Origin: Dunaliella salina | Lineage: Eukaryota > Chlorophyta > Chlorophyceae > Chlamydomonadales > Dunaliellaceae | Reading direction: 5' to 3' | NCBI GenBank assembly: GCA_002284615.2 | Contig: MU069501.1 | Location: 371,595 to 391,063 of the forward strand | Length of the DNA: 19,469 nt | Part shown: positions 8,406-17,344 of the stretch, one piece after another | Numbering within the stretch: the stretch's first letter is position 1 | Layout of the letters: each line of letters opens with the position of its first letter | The notes under the pieces: generated by a model | What the model saw: the letters and a program-made list of their open reading frames with translations, nothing else | Database searches by the model: none | Told to the model about the DNA's origin: nothing | Position numbers and translations under genes: made by a program

Positions 8406-9112
8406 CCTAGCTCAAGTCGCCCTCCATACTATCCTGCTAGGTGTGGGAGGAGTCATCTACACCCCGCACACTTGTACATTGGAGCCTCTTAAGGAGCTTG
8501 GTCATGACACTTTCAAGGCCACCAAGCTTGTCCGGAAGCTTAGTTGTTGGCGCAGGAAAAGTTGTGCAAGCGAAAAGCACCAGATGGAGTCCAGAAAGAA
8601 AACATGCTCATTCTGTCCTGTATGCTTACAAACTTGCCAGATGCAACATGAACATTTCTGTTGAAAGTTAGTTGATTGATATTCTGAGTACCTTGGAGAC
8701 AATCTTGGAGAAATTAATGGGAAATTAATGTTGAAAATTTTAATGGTGTTTGATAAATCAAACGACAATATTGTCGAACATCATGTGAGGACAATCTGAT
8801 CTGTCCCAGCTCTGGTGCTTCCCTGCGCACTTTGCGAGCCGGTGAGGTTAAGGTAAGAGCCGACACCATAACGTTACACCAGCACCAGATGCGCTCTTGA
8901 AAAAACCTTTTTCAACTCTCAACAAGGTCAGGCACGGGATACTGCTTATAACCCACCTGATCCCCACTGACTTCTTTTTTCTGCTTTCTCTTGGTGAAGA
9001 GGATACACGGTGCCTTGGCCCTAGGTATCCCCTTTTCCTTCATTGATGTGGGGAGTGTTTTCACTGCCTACGTAGTTTTTCCTTTTTCTCTCTTCTTTAT
9101 TTTCTTCTTCCC
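8406..9112 (+). pseudogene. Non-LTR retroelement 3' end, copy A
   Basis: Near 8413 the frame reads VALHTILLGVGGVIYTPHT, then LEPLKELGHDTFKATKLVRKL, parallel to the C-terminal region of copies D and E. A stretch of about 240 bp (8638-8886) that the sister copy B lacks interrupts it. The coding end resumes as CALEKTFFNSQQGQARDTAYN followed by PPDPH and a stop at 8967. The 3' untranslated region at 8988-9080 (GGATACACGGTGCCTTGGCC…CTGCCTACGTAG) is shared with copies B, C and D and ends in a pyrimidine-rich tail. Confidence 0.82.
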
Positions 9113-9118
9113 CCCCCT

Positions 9119-9251
9119 GCGTCCAAGCTGGACGCACCCTGGACGCGGTTTACGTCCAAGATGCGTCCAAGAGCGGGAGGCGCGCGTCCACGGCATCTTG
9201 GCAACGCATCTTGGACGTAAACCGCGTCCAAGGTGGGTCCAGCTTGGACGC
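9119..9251. repeat. Foldback hairpin with 47 bp arms
   Basis: The left arm 9119-9165 and right arm 9205-9251 are inverted repeats matching at 45 of 47 positions, with a 39-base spacer. The arms start GCGTCCAAGCTGGACG and are themselves made of alternating GCGTCC and GGACGC words, so smaller hairpins nest inside. It lies just after a C run at the end of copy A and before the TTTTC repeat. It may be a small foldback transposable element; no target duplication was identified. Confidence 0.9.
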
Positions 9252-9295
9252 CGGGGGATTTGGACGCACGCTTGGACGCACAGGCTTTTTCACAG

Positions 9296-9432
9296 TGTTC
9301 TTTTCTTTCCCTTTCTTTTCTTTTCTTTTCTTTTCTTTTCTTTTCTTTTCTTTTCTTTTCTTTTCTTTTCTTTTCTTTTCTTTTCTTTTCTTTCCTTTCC
9401 TTTCCTTTTCTTTTCTTTTCCTTTTTTTTTTT
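9296..9432. repeat. (TTTTC)n microsatellite
   Basis: About 130 bases of nearly perfect TTTTC pentamers become CCTTT-rich near the end. The 3' tails of the retroelement copies here are of the same composition, so this is probably an expanded retroelement tail. Open frames across it (runs of Phe/Leu/Ser, or Lys/Arg/Glu on the other strand) are artefacts of the repeat. Confidence 0.95.
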
Positions 9433-9805
9433 GGTGAGTCATTTACAACCCACACACTTTGGAGCCTCTGAAAGAGCTTGGTCTTGACACACACACCGCG
9501 TGACAAGGCCACCAAGTTTGCTCTGAAGCTTCTGTCCAGGATGCTTACAAACTTGCTAGTGCCAGACGAGCTCTAGAGAAGACTTCTTTCAACTCTCATC
9601 AACAAGGTCAGGCATGGGCTACTGCCAGTAACCCTCCTGATCCTCACTGACTTCTTTTCTCATTTTCTTTTGGTGAAGGGGATGTACGGTGCCTTGGCCC
9701 TAGGCATTCTTTTTTCCTTAATTGATGTGGGGAGAGTTTTTACTGCCTGCGTAATTTTTCTGTTCTTTCCTTTTCTCTTCTTTTCTTTCCTTTTCTTTCT
9801 TACTG
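9433..9805 (+). pseudogene. Non-LTR retroelement 3' end, copy B
   Basis: It begins within the same C-terminal motif (VIYNPHTLEPLKELGLDT), has a frame break near 9500, then reads VQDAYKLASARRALEKTSFN and ends SNPPDPH with TGA at about 9648. The 3' untranslated region at 9670-9770 is closely similar to that of copy A, and a pyrimidine-rich tail follows at 9760-9803. Copies A and B are in tandem in the same direction. Confidence 0.82.
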
Positions 9806-10184
9806 TGAAGAAGCAATTGAGGAGAGCACACAGGATGAAAGGTAGACCACTCTGTACATGGCTCAGAGAGAATGTGTTCAGGAAAGGCCTTCAGTCATAA
9901 CGCACAACTTCTGACTCGCTCGTAAAAGATAACTACTTCATGAAGGGAAAAATGAAGTTTGTTGTTGTTCTGTTGCCACCGAGTCTATGTCAGCATTTCA
10001 GGCAAGCAGATGCGAACTTGGCTGATGATAAGACATCAGCTTGATGCATGAAGTCCCTAAAAGTTGTTGGACTACCTATGGATGCAAAACTAAACAGATG
10101 CTTCAAGCAAGTGTGCGGGTGTGACCAGCCGTGAAGTGCCCACAAACAGACAGAAAGAAAGGAAATTAGGGGAAAGAAAAGAAA

Positions 10185-10255
10185 GAGCCACAGCGGGGCC
10201 AAACCCAGGACCTCCCAATCCCAGAGATGCATCATCCTCAGGAGTTTGGTCTAAA
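10185..10255 (-). other. tRNA-like B-box region (possible SINE)
   Basis: On the minus strand GGAGGTCCTGGGTTTGGCCCC has the look of a tRNA variable loop and T-arm. It is preceded by TAGACCAAACTCCTGAGG at about the right distance for an A box. A pyrimidine-rich stretch follows at 10140-10185. The pairing is imperfect, so I call it a degenerate tRNA-like sequence at low confidence. Confidence 0.3.
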
Positions 10256-10267
10256 CTGGTTTAGGCG

Positions 10268-10372
10268 CCTTAAGGCATTGCTGATTTTGTTATGTACATG
10301 CGGCAGTAAGCTTTGATAATAAGAACCTGTTCTGGTATTGGCATATCCAAGTCTGTTTAAAATGTACAAAGC
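10268..10372 (-). pseudogene. Non-LTR retroelement fragment F
   Basis: This stretch is clearly similar at the DNA level to 16895-16998 in copy D (shared words AAGGCATTGCTGATTTT and TTGGCA.TGGC.CATCCAAG). On the minus strand it reads GYANTRTGSYYQSLLPHVHN then KISNAL, the segment between RNase H and the zinc knuckle. It is a short dead fragment of the same family. Confidence 0.8.
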
Positions 10373-10518
10373 TTCCCCTGCGTGCCCTGTCCATTATCCT
10401 GTGTGCTTTCTAAAAATGGGTTACGAGGGTTACAACGGTTGCAAGGGGTTGGCCTACAGCCCGAGACTCTGGCTGATTGGCTTCAGGTGAAACACTCTCA
10501 GCCAGCATCAAAAATTGA

Positions 10519-10760
10519 CTAATTCTGACAAAAATTTGGAAATCGGTACGAGTCTTGATTTAGGAAAGCATTGATCTCGGGATCAGTCAAAACGTGATAG
10601 CTTGCCAAGAAAGGAATGAAGGCTGTGTTTGGAACCTGGGCAAAAGTATGTAATGGTTTGATAAGCTCAATGGACAAGTCCTTAAACTTCCTGCGCAGCT
10701 CGTACATCTCAAGGCAATTGCAATAGAAGAGAACATGCTTTCTAGAAATGCAATAAGTCC
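10519..10760 (-). pseudogene. Possible C-terminal zinc-knuckle remnant of another non-LTR element
   Basis: The minus-strand frame reads YCISRKHVLFYCNCLEMYEL and then RRKFKDL. HVLFxCxxLExxELRRKF resembles the zinc-knuckle region that follows reverse transcriptase in many non-LTR elements (H-x-LF-x-C then L-x-x-x-R). The rest, ending SYRFPNFCQN, has no known motif. It is too divergent to belong clearly to the family of copies A-G. It could also be a chance match. Confidence 0.4.
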
Positions 10761-10764
10761 CCTC

Positions 10765-11750
10765 TGTTCCCTAAACTTCCGGATTCAATCCATGTTCTGG
10801 TGCTGGTGATTGGTGTATCTTTGAACCTGAGACCACTAGTGCTGCATTATCCTACAGACAATCATCACATGCATTGCGCTCCAAAACAAGCAAAATATTT
10901 TCAATTTGTGCATGGAAGCTTTCTTACGGGCAGCATAGCAGTCACACCTTGTGACTCATGGCTTGTTCTGTAAATCCTGCAAAGCTTGTACACCAGAATT
11001 GATTCGACCTCCCGCGAATTGGAACGAATAGATTAAACCTAGGCAGTTCTGAATCAGGCGACTTCCAAACCAAAACAGGGTCATATCAGACCGTCTAAGG
11101 TGACCTCCTTTCTGGTTCAAATCAGAACCAGCTGGCCCAAATCAGGTCCACATCAATTTAACCCACATTTCCTGACGAATGTGCCTTCACCCAGTAGCAG
11201 TCAAACACCTCTAGCACTTTCACTATTACTATATGCCAGTTGCATATGTGCTTATTGGTAGTAGTGGAAAAAATTAGTAATACTTCCTAGACTGCATTTT
11301 GACCCTCACTAGTGGCGCTGTATGCAACACTATGGCATAGTCACAGCCTGTGCCATTTACACGGTGGCACTCTTTGCATAATCAATGCATACAAGTAGAA
11401 TGATGCCATAGGTCTTGGCGACTATGCAGACTTTGAGTCAAAGTGTGACTCTGCCCCGAGGACCACTCATGTCGTAGGATCTTGATGTTTCCCAAAACAA
11501 GTTGAGCAATACATATAAGGGCCCCCCTAGAGATTGGTGGCAGCCATAAGAATCGAGAAGACCAGCTTCCTAGGGGCTCCAGAGCTTAAATCAACAATCC
11601 TGGTTGAAACATCCATGAAAACTAGAAAAAAAACTACAAAAATGAGTCAAGTCTATGCTGGTACTTACCAGCGTGCATTAAGGAGAGACCCAACAGTTAG
11701 CACTGGCACTAACAGTGAGCCCCACCAAAGAAGGCTAGTTATGAGCAGCC
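10765..11750. other. Non-coding stretch, no gene seen
   Basis: I found no convincing coding region, RNA gene or element end. A minor feature is a set of TCAG.AC-like words at 11050-11150 (CAGTTCTGAATCAGGC, GGTTCAAATCAGAACC), which includes a short inverted repeat, GGTTC…GAACC. Confidence 0.5.
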
Positions 11751-11754
11751 CAGC

Positions 11755-12372
11755 TCATGAGGGTCCGGTAGGTTGTAGGCCATCCGTCCGGCTGCGCGCC
11801 TCGCTGTCCTGTACGCAGCCCTCCCTGTAGGCCCCTCCGGGATCCCCCAAACCCCTGTTGCTTATGTTACTGAATTGGATGGCATTTTTGGTGTTGTGGA
11901 TTTTTTTTAGGGACTTAACAGCGTGATAGTGGAGTTCTTTGGCAGTTTTGTGAGCTTTGTCTTTGGTTAGGGCAAGTTTGCAGAGGGGATCAACAGTGTA
12001 GGGATTGAAGATAGTTCCTGCAACTCCAATTAGTATGGTATGTAGTGTGACTCTGTTATTGCAGTGTGTGCCCCGAAGAGATCTTGTGCGTAAGCTTTCA
12101 ATGGTGTTTTTGTGCTGATGTTGCGCAGTGTGGAGAGTTTGTTCAGGTTTGGTGTCAGAACAAAATTTGAGCTCAATGAGGTGGATATCTCTGTCTCTGG
12201 GATTCATATCCTGCGGGTGATGTGTGGAGTCTCTGCCTTCAAGGGGTAAAACTATAATGCCATCAGGGCGACTGAGCTGTGTGTGTGGTGGTTGTCTGGA
12301 TGGAAACGGCCAATGTGTCGATGGACAGTATTTGGAATCTTTTTCAGGGAGCGTAACCTCTCTGTATTGCAT
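11755..12372 (-). pseudogene. PD-(D/E)XK (restriction-like) endonuclease-like domain of copy E
   Basis: In this 205-residue frame, RPD at residues 35-37 is followed by HLIELKF with E67-L-K69 and then Q..HTAQHQH. PD…ExK is the core of restriction-like endonucleases, which cut target DNA in R2-type and some algal non-LTR elements. Downstream, NNRVTLHTILIGVAGTIFNP and a basic helix match copies D, A, B and G. The same pattern in D (RPD 136-138, EIK 193-195) supports conservation of these residues. That it is a nuclease is inference from motif order. Confidence 0.65.
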
Positions 12373-12649
12373 ACATCTATAGAGACGATGTAAGATCTAA
12401 AGTCTCCTTTGCTTATTGCTTCACCACAGATGCTGAGTGCTTGATGGTGGCAATTGATATTCATCCTGTTTATCTGTGGTGAGTGCATCTGAGTAGGGTA
12501 TGGGAGGTGTTATCAGGTGTACCGCAAAGAGGGCAAAGAGAAGGCCCAGGGTAGCCACTGAAGCGTCTGGCATGTTTGCCATTGTAAAGGGTGTCCGTTC
12601 GATACCTCAGGACATTGGTTTGCTCTTTGAGAGTCACAGCTTTCATGTG

Positions 12650-13536
12650 CTAGAAAGCATTTCTGATTTTTGGATTGGCAGTGGGGTGAGCATTGGACAT
12701 TCTGAGCAGGTTCTGCCAATTTTGGTAGCTATACGTGCTGAGGTTTGCTGTTCCCAATTTGTGTTTTTCATGCTTTTTTTGTTTCAGTTTGCCCTGGAGG
12801 TTTGAAAGTGGCAAGTATTCTGTGTGGGAGCAATGTGTTGTGACAGATGCAGCAAGCCAATAGAGATGGAAGAAAGGAGTTTCTGCCTGGTTGAATGAGG
12901 TGTTAGCTTCATCAGGTAGCATAGGTGCTTGATGAGCAAGGGCATTTGCGCTTTCATTACCAAGGATGCCACAGTGTGATTTTACTTTGTACAAGTGGAC
13001 AGGGCCTTCTGAAGCGTTAATGCAGGCTATGATTTCTTTGAGCAGTGGTGTATGTAAGTGCGTGGACATATCCATGGGTTTCAGAAGCTTGTTTTTAATC
13101 TGATTAAGTGCTGAAGAACTATCAGTCGCAATTGAAGTGTGCCCTTGCTGCAGAGCTATCAGAATTGCAGTGAGCTCTGCTCTGATAATAGTAGAAGTGG
13201 GACCATGGCCCTTGGGATTTATTGTGCAGGTGACAGTTCCAGAGGAGGAGATATCCTCCGGGATGAAAAAGGATGCCCTTGCTTGCTGTGTATTCTTGTT
13301 GTTGGACTTTATGACTCTGCCATCTGTATATGTTAGGTGTTGCCAGCCTGGGATCTTTGGTTGCAGGGGTTGCAGGTATGGTTGTACGTTAGGTGTGATG
13401 GTTCTTTGTTGGCTGCAGACTTCGAAAATGTTATGCGTGTCATGATGCAAAAGTGCAAATTTCTTCCTCCACGTGCAGGGTGCTTTAAAAGAGGGGGCAG
13501 TGTTTTGATTTTCTGCAACCTGTTGACTGCTTTTGT
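12650..13536 (-). pseudogene. RNase H domain of copy E
   Basis: Removal of RNA from RNA-DNA hybrids is the expected role. Numbering from the codon at 13450, the motifs are YTDG (D43), RAELTAIL (E92), IATDSSSAL (D110) and KVKSHCGILGNESANALA (H159, N169). These are the four RNase H blocks in order and spacing. The last acidic residue, normally D in GNE.AD, is N here, while copy D keeps D. The frame extends upstream of 13450 without a stop to 13536. It ends at a TAG after NPKIRNAF. Confidence 0.85.
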
Positions 13537-13566
13537 AGCACTAGTTTCCTACATGGATCTCTTGTT

Positions 13567-14139
13567 TTAAATCCTCAAGCCAATTTGGATTATTATGGAA
13601 GAGCTTTTGCTTTCCCTCATTGTTCCAATGGCAATAAGTTGCATGTGTTTCATATTTTTTTCAGGAGGAGCAAGAGGAGTTAGGTAGGCTTGGGGTGGAT
13701 GGAATGTTAGACATTCTGAGGGAAATTTGGCAAGGATTGTAGCATGGTCTGGGTAACGTGTGAACCAGCGCATGTATCCTTTTTTGGTCCATCCCATCTG
13801 GTTGGGGAGGAGTACAAAGGTAGCCGTTGGAGTAGTTGGGCTAGCGGTTGAAGACAGGGCATGCTTGACTAGGTGATGGATGAATTCGTCATCATATGGA
13901 GGATGGCAAAAGGAGAAGCCTGTGAATTTGGTCCCAAACATATCAGTGTTGGCCCCAAAAATTCTGTCACGAGCAAAGGGGCTCCAGTATGCTTTGAAGT
14001 GCACTTTTTCATCTTGTTGTCCTAAATCAGGCACAGCCTTTGTGGCGTGCAACCTGTTGCAGTCAGCCCTCACTCTATGGTTGATCTGTCCAGAGGGGGG
14101 CGACAGGCCCATCTCACTGAAAATGTTCTTTTTCGACAA
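13567..14139 (-). pseudogene. Methyltransferase-like domain of copy E
   Basis: The 190-residue frame has AYWSPFARDRIFG, then GFSFCHPPYDDEFIHHLVKH (HPPY at residues 79-82), then ATFVLLPNQMGW. A small residue-PP-aromatic motif after a beta strand, followed by a helix and then a hydrophobic LLP strand, is the layout of Dam-like N6-adenine methyltransferases. Such domains are known in DIRS-type and some algal retroelements. The usual N/D before PP is H here, one base change from N. The frame shifts near 13625, after which the RNase H frame carries on (FHNNPNWLEDLKQEIHVGN). Fold assignment is by eye and tentative. Confidence 0.5.
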
Positions 14140-14339
14140 TATTTTCTAAATCTGACCATGCCAACCATTACAATACCAATAAAAACCATTTTCACCCAAA
14201 AACAAAGAAAATTGGAGGACCTCAAATCGCTCTCCTGGCCCCAGATCACCCTAAAAGGGCCCACAGCTCCACCCTGGGACCATTTTCACTCCCAGATTTT
14301 TGTATTTTTCCACAAGTATGTACATTGCTAACATCCTAC

Positions 14340-14533
14340 GCATTCAAAAGAAAAGAAAGAAAAACTACGCAGGCAGTGAAAACACTCCCCACATCAGTTA
14401 AGGAAAAGAGGATACCTCGGGCTGAGGCACCGTGTATCCGCTTCACCGAGAGAAAGCAGAAGCAAGAAGTCAGTGGGGATCAGGTGGGTTACTGGCAGTA
14501 GCCCGTGCCTGATCTTGTTGATGAGAGTTCAAA
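14340..14533 (-). pseudogene. Non-LTR retroelement 3' end, copy C
   Basis: On the minus strand it reads NSHQQDQARATASNPPDPH and a stop, then the shared 3' untranslated region (GGATACACGGTGCC, TGATGTGGGGAGTGTTTTCA, CTGCCTGCGTAG) and a TTTTC-type tail at 14338-14360. Only about 60 bases of coding sequence remain. It is the shortest 3' copy. Confidence 0.85.
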
Positions 14534-14774
14534 AATAGGAAAGGATGAGGTCAAAAAATGACCTTTTTGGCACCCCTTGTGCTGGATTTTCTCTAAAGTA
14601 AATGGCTCTGTATCTGACCAACCACTGGGTCTTTTCACTCCATTTTTTTTGCAATGCTATTTTTTGGTGCAAGGACTCCAAATCACCAAAAATCACCCAA
14701 TTTGATGCAGTGGGTGGTCAGGTATGGAGATTTGGTGGTGAAAACTAGGGTTCACGCAGCGGCTGATTAGGCAC
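14534..14774. other. Non-coding stretch, no gene seen
   Basis: AT-rich sequence without a coding signal. TAGGGTTCACGC near 14747 resembles the left tip of the hAT element, but no matching right end or target duplication was found. Confidence 0.4.
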
Positions 14775-14862
14775 GTTGCCCGTGATTGCCAAGATTCAAG
14801 CTCAGGTGCGCTGGATAGCCACATTTTGGACCTGAGCTTGAATCTTGCCATTCACGGGCAAC
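14775..14862. repeat. Inverted repeat with 32 bp arms
   Basis: Left arm 14775-14806 (GTTGCCCGTGATTGCCAAGA…) and right arm 14831-14862 match at 30 of 32 positions, with a 24-base loop. Weaker symmetry continues for about 12 bases beyond both arms. It is unrelated in sequence to the 9119-9251 hairpin. It may be a miniature foldback element or a transcribed hairpin. Confidence 0.88.
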
Positions 14863-15167
14863 TTGCGCTATGAGCATTTCAAAAGTGCCCCTTTTTGATG
14901 CCTTTGTCGCCCACCTCTGCTAAATTACAATAATCTTAGAGACGGTCAGCCAAAGGTTTTTGCAATCGCTCTCTTTTTTCGCATCTTTGGAATGTTTTGC
15001 TTAACACCCAATGAATGCACATGAAGGTGCGCTGCATCATTTGATAGCATCGAAATGTGGATGTTTGTTGCCACTCCACTCAGACAAAGCCTCCAATTAG
15101 GGATGCGTGGCAGCAATTCAGGCAGCGTGGGCAGCAAACCGGCTTCTTTTGAGGGTTCGAGGCAGCA

Positions 15168-15576
15168 ACAAAGACAGCAGCAGCAGCGGCAGCAGCAGCA
15201 AGAGCAGCAGCAACAGCAGCAGCAGCAGGAGCAGCAACAGCAGCAGCAGGAGCAGCAGCAGCAGCAGAGCAAAAGCAAAGAAGTGAGGGCTCCAGAGTTT
15301 GGTCTATCTGCCTTCAAGGATGGGCTGGCGTTTCAAACTTCACCAAAACTTGCCTGGCACGCGCGCTTGCTGTCATGCTGCTGCTGCTGCTTCTGCTGCT
15401 GCTGGTTTGGAGGGTGTGACTGTGTGAGGTGTGGGGCGCGGCAGCATCAGCGGCCCTGATTGCCTCGGCAGCAGTGGCATGAGCAGCAGCAGCAACATCT
15501 TGTGCGAACCCAGCGGGGCTGATTAGCCTTGGGAAGGTCCGCTGCTACTGCTGCTGCTGCTGCTGCTGCTGCTGTT
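15168..15576. repeat. CAG and CTG trinucleotide tracts in alternating orientation
   Basis: Interrupted CAG repeats run on the plus strand at about 15170-15270. Short CTG tracts follow at about 15377-15404, then CAG at about 15481-15498, then CTG at about 15541-15576. A plus-strand frame over 15055-15459 gives a Q-rich stretch with R and E interruptions, preceded by LQLGMRGSNSGSVGSKPASF. Minus-strand frames give poly-Cys, poly-Ser or poly-Ala. Polyglutamine is common in algal proteins, so an exon is possible. I see no flanking domain or splice pair that proves one. Confidence 0.85.
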
Positions 15577-15829
15577 CTGCTCTTGCTGCCGCTGCATGTG
15601 CAACCCGCCTCTGCCGCCTCTGCCGCATCCTGACCACTTAAATTCTGAGAATAGGGTAATGTCCCAGGCCCTGTACCACGCTTTTGAGAGGCCGGTGCAT
15701 TTGAGGAGAGGCAAAGCACAGACCAGGTTGTATCAGGAGGAGCAATTGTTTATTATCAGGTTCGCTCTCCCTCTCCTCTGCAAATTATCTGATGGTAATT
15801 GCTTTTGTATGTGTGTAGCTGCCCGGGTC

Positions 15830-17340
15830 AACAGCAAAAAGAAAAAGAAAAGAAAAAGAAAATCTACGTAGGCAGAGGAACTCTCCCTACATCAATTAAG
15901 GAAGAGGAGACACATAGGCTCAAAAAAGAGCCGTGTGCCCCCTCCACCACAAGGTATGAAAAAGAGAATGCTAATGTGGATCTGGAGGGTTACTAGAAGC
16001 ACCTGGATCTAGAAGCTGGCTGTGGGAAGTATTCTTGTTTTCAATAGCACGGCGTGTGGTGACTAGTTTGTGGGCTTGTTGAACAGAACGGGCATGAAGC
16101 TGTTGAGCAAGCTTCGTGGCACGCTGGTGATCCAATCCTAGTTGTCTGAATTGCTTCAGGGTATGCTCAGTGTAAATAGTTCCACCTAAGCCCAGGAGAA
16201 TAGGGTGAATTATAACAGCTTTAGCGTTGATAAGTTTACAAAGGTCTGCATGCTGCTGCTGTGCCGCATTCAATTGATGCACTGGCCTTGTGTCTTCACA
16301 GAACTTAATTTCTATTAGGTGCACATGGCGTTCATTTGCATGAAGTTCACGGGGTTGCCTCATGCGGCTAGTTCTGGTGGTCCTCAGTGAGGAGCTGCGC
16401 AAAGCGTGACGGGAATGGGTAGGAGAAACACCGTTAGAAGTATGTTTGGCATTAAAAGGGGTGATCAGAACAGCATCTGGTCGACTGGAGTTCAAGTTGA
16501 GCCTTTTCCTCTCCGGAAGGTTGCGAGGGAAGAAGTAGGCAGGTAAAATTCTGTTTGAGGCATGTGTAGGGAGTTGGAGTTTGTGTTGAGCAAGCGTAAA
16601 GTCACTTCCTATGTCTGTGTATACTAGGCCTGCCCCTACAGGGCATTTGCTGAGGGCTTTTGTAATCATTCTGCCTGCAATGTTATGGCACTCGGTTTTC
16701 ATGTTGGAGATGATGTGGCTATGGCAGCCTGAGAGCATGTGTAGTGCGCTATCCACGTGATGGCAGCCTGGGAGGGGGCAAGATGGATCAGTTGGCCTTT
16801 TAAAACGTACTGCATGTTTTTGGTTGTAGAGGGTGCCTGTGCGGTACTGCAGGATTGTAAGCTTCATGGGTACAGAAATGCTGGGCATATTTCTGAAGGC
16901 ATTGCTGATTTTTTTTATCTACTTGCGGTATTAAGTTTTTATAGTAAGATAGCAGCCTGTTTTGGCATTGGCACATCCAAGCTTGTGTTTAGAATGTATG
17001 TGGGATTTGAGGGCATCTTGAAGATTGGGGAAATAGGTGAGCTTGTGGGCAGGTGGTGGATCTGCAGATGTGCCTGCAGCATGCACTCTTTCTTCCTTGG
17101 CTAACCAGAAATGTTTGTAAATGGATTTCCACCAGGACCTGCACCAGGAATCTCGGTGTCTGCCACGCAGTTCTGGACTTGCTTTGCTTGATGTTTTGCA
17201 ATAGCATCTGCACATTCATTTCCAGCGATGCCAGCATGGGACTTCACCTTGTAAATTCGAATTTTGGTATGGGAATGATTTGTGTGTGGTGCACCGCAAC
17301 ATACTGGACTGGTGCTCTAGAACAACAAAACTGGCAACAC
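15830..17340 (-). pseudogene. Non-LTR retroelement copy D (RNase H end, zinc knuckle, nuclease-like domain, 3' UTR)
   Basis: From about 17340 down on the minus strand: the end of RNase H (IYKVKSHAGIAGNECADAIA, with H and the last D intact), a frameshift near 17110, HKLGCANAKTGCY, a stop, and then an open frame of 305 codons (16888-15971). In that frame, C37-x4-C42, H50 and C55 form a zinc-knuckle-like group. RPD136-138 and EIK193-195 form a PD-(D/E)XK core. VIIHPILLGLGGTIYTEHT is the family's C-terminal block, and SNPPDPH is the end. The 3' untranslated region at 15833-15960 shares GATGTAGGGAG and CTGCCTACGTAG with copies A-C and ends in a TTTTC-type tail. The 5' part with reverse transcriptase is missing. 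Confidence 0.85.
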
Positions 17341-17344
17341 AACT

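Larger units (their letters stand above)
11755..14139 (-). pseudogene. Non-LTR retroelement copy E (longest copy, broken)
   Basis: Reading on the minus strand from 14139 down, the order is: methyltransferase-like domain (14139-13625), RNase H (about 13536-12650), zinc-knuckle stretch with CPLCGTPDNTSHTLLRC (about 12640-12490), and PD-(D/E)XK nuclease-like domain with C-terminal extension (12372-11755). The frame is broken near 13625, by TAG near 13538, by TAG after NPKIRNAF at 12650, and at two further shifts near 12490 and 12370. No reverse transcriptase is visible upstream, so the copy is 5'-truncated, as is usual for non-LTR elements. Copy C lies just upstream on the same strand. Individual domains are listed separately. 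Confidence 0.8.

Noticed and set aside
9150..9515. Lys/Arg/Glu-rich and Phe/Leu/Ser-rich open frames across the TTTTC repeat
   Set aside because: They are produced by the pentamer repeat, which leaves several frames open at once on both strands.
14740..14770. TAGGGTTCACGC as the tip of a second hAT element
   Set aside because: No partner inverted repeat or 8 bp target duplication was found downstream.
14946..15317. Poly-Cys open frame on the minus strand
   Set aside because: It is the complement reading of the CAG tract, with no flanking domain.
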